DNA from: Cardiocondyla obscurior
Lineage: Eukaryota; Arthropoda; Insecta; Hymenoptera; Formicidae
NCBI RefSeq assembly: GCF_019399895.1
Contig: NC_091877.1
Span: forward strand, 2,108,001-2,172,000
Direction: 5' to 3'
Length of the DNA: 64,000 nucleotides
In this document: in pieces, positions 62,082 to 64,000 of the stretch
How positions within the stretch are numbered: the stretch's first letter is position 1
Layout of the letters: the number at the start of each line of letters is the position of its first letter
Position numbers and translations under genes: made by a program
Notes under the pieces: generated by a model
What the model was told of the DNA's origin: nothing
Databases searched by the model: none
The model's input: only the letters and a program-made list of their open reading frames with translations

Positions 62082-64000
62082 CCAATTTCGCATGTTGCAA
62101 AGTATAGAGATGTGTGTCACTTAAAAACGTTGCATAATTGTGATATGCGAAATACATTTCGCGTGGTGACTACATCAACGATTTACAGGTACACTAGTGA
62201 TATTAATATTATTCACGTAATACAGGGTACTCCAGATTGATTGAGAAATACTTCAACGTTGAACTTTTCAGAAAATACTTTTGCTAATTTTTCTACATAT
62301 TTTGGAAACTAGCTTGTAAACTTTTAACATTAAATTATTTGGCAAATAAATCTCGATTAATATTTTAGATAAAATTAAAAAAATTATAATTACAGCGATG
62401 TATTGAAACTATATATCTTATTGTCTTCTTATTTTTCGAATTAAATGTAAGAAAAATGTGAAATATTTGGTCTATACTTGAAGTATTCTTCAATCTCGTT
62501 TAATTACTCTGTATTTAAAAAATGACAATATTGTAGAAGATGCCTTAATAGTATAACTATTTTTACTGCCTTTTCACGAGTGATTAGGTAATTCTTATGA
62601 CACATTTCTATCTTAATATAATTTTTTATTTTTGTTCCTAGAGACATTAAAAATTTTTAATTATACAAAATTATTTTATCGTCTTATCAAAGTTTTTTTT
62701 TATATTTGTAAGACTTTTATTTAATTTAGTTGTACTTAATATATCTCTTAATACAAATAGTTGTTAAATGAGCAAAAATGTGCACAATATAATGCTTTAA
62801 TCAACAACACTACTAACGAATATAGAATAATATAATCTAACCTGATACGAATATTATTTTTATATCTTATATTATGCAGAATAAATACTTAGATTAAATC
62901 TAATAGTAAAATATAACCATAATAATAATCGTTAAACGTGAATGCAGTCATTTTTGTTAGTTTTATTTATGTATTTCATTTTTAATTAATGTCTAATGTT
63001 TTCGTCGTCTTTTTGTTCACGCGCAACTTTTTGTAATAATTTTCTAAAAATTATGAGACCGATACTTTGCGAATATAAATTATTTTGTATAAAAAGCGTG
63101 ATTATGTATTCAGTCATTTATAAGAACATAACTTTCATTAAAAAATAAAATTATACGCTTAAATATTTTTATTATTTAACATATGTGGTAAATATGCTAA
63201 TAATGCCAATTTTATAAAACTTTTAATAAAATAAATATATATTATACTCTTATTTTATTAAATTTAATTTTTTTAATAAAATATTTATTTTATTATTAAT
63301 TTATTATCAAAAATAAAAATGCAGCTAATATTGATATTTATTTACATCATAAATAAATTAAAGCAGAAATGTAAGTGGAAAATTTTTTCACATCATCCCT
63401 TATATACTTTCAAAATCACAGATTTGTATAAATGTACACACGGATCGTAAGGTGTACTCTTAATATTTGTCATGTCTAGAAATTTTTTTTATATTAATAC
63501 CTTGCTATCTTTTTTTTTTAATACTGTATTATAAAATATGTCGGTAAATAAATGTACCGACTTATTTAAAGCTTGTAAAATAGGCTTGTTAAAAAGTATT
63601 TTGATCCTAATAAATGAATAGCGGAGTGTTGATTATCATATCCACTCACAACTACGCTTATTCAATAACAAGATACAGTCAATCGTTTAAATTATTTAAA
63701 TTGGCTAAAACAAATTTGTAAATGTAATAAGTGTGAGATATTACCAGGTAATCCCATCTTCAATATTACATGGGTAATACGAAACCATTTAAATATCTGC
63801 TGTTTCAACATATTATGTTTTCTGCAACGAAAGTCTACCTCTCCATGGAAACATACGACGTCCCTAGTAACAAATTATTATTAATGACGCTAATACTATT
63901 GCAAATATATATTACTTAATAAGTGTCGACTCGGAAACGAACGATCATGCGAACGAGCGCATGCTTTCTTCTAGTCTGTTAAAAAGTTCAGGAGGGATAA
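62082..64000. other. AT-rich downstream sequence
   Basis: This is 3' UTR and intergenic DNA after the tetraspanin gene. It is very AT-rich with several AATAAA-like hexamers, so no single polyadenylation site can be chosen. I see no coding signal to the window end. The last 80 bases become less AT-rich. Confidence 0.5.

Overview
This window is animal nuclear DNA: AT-rich, full of long introns with GT-AG borders and A/T homopolymers. The gene set (kainate-type glutamate receptor, UBX-domain protein, SLC17-family carrier, mitochondrial ribosomal protein L54, GH18 chitinase with a peritrophin-type chitin-binding domain, tetraspanin) points to an insect. The overall look suggests a hymenopteran such as an ant, but that placement is inference. 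There are no rRNA, tRNA, CRISPR or prokaryotic features that I can support.

Layout. (1) 2351-32660, plus strand: most of a kainate-type ionotropic glutamate receptor. The signal peptide and the start of the amino-terminal domain lie upstream of the window. (2) 38329-41852, minus strand: a 14-exon UBXN11-like gene with coiled coil, SEP and UBX domains. (3) 47024-51272, plus strand: an 11-coding-exon SLC17/sialin-like transporter of the major facilitator superfamily. (4) 54254-55045, plus strand: two-exon mRpL54. (5) 56841-58682, plus strand: four-coding-exon secreted chitinase. (6) 59586-62081, plus strand: five-exon tetraspanin. The last five genes are compact, with introns mostly from tens of bases to about 1.3 kb. 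The receptor is spread over 30 kb with introns up to 8.9 kb.

The most interesting part is the receptor. Two alternative exon sets encode the M1/pore-loop region: one exon at 21056-21313, or two exons at 22271-22447 plus 22829-22966. The first encodes arginine at the position equivalent to the vertebrate Q/R editing site, and the second encodes glutamine. A choice that vertebrates make by A-to-I RNA editing therefore seems to be written here as alternative exons. The intron inside the Q-type set carries a perfect 14-nt complementary pair close to its donor and acceptor. The receptor's C-terminal coding region is also odd. The main frame stops at a TAG, yet the same frame continues through a His/Gln-rich stretch and a phase-compatible intron to a TGA. 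It then runs to a PDZ-ligand-like end (ETCL) that resembles the end of vertebrate GluK2.

A second unexplained item is a dispersed family of three minus-strand modules (about 19.3-19.6, 42.1-42.8 and 53.4-54.0 kb). Two short exon-like blocks with splice signals are conserved in all three, and a CCAAT-box promoter block is conserved in two. The DNA between the blocks has diverged. I do not recognise their product.
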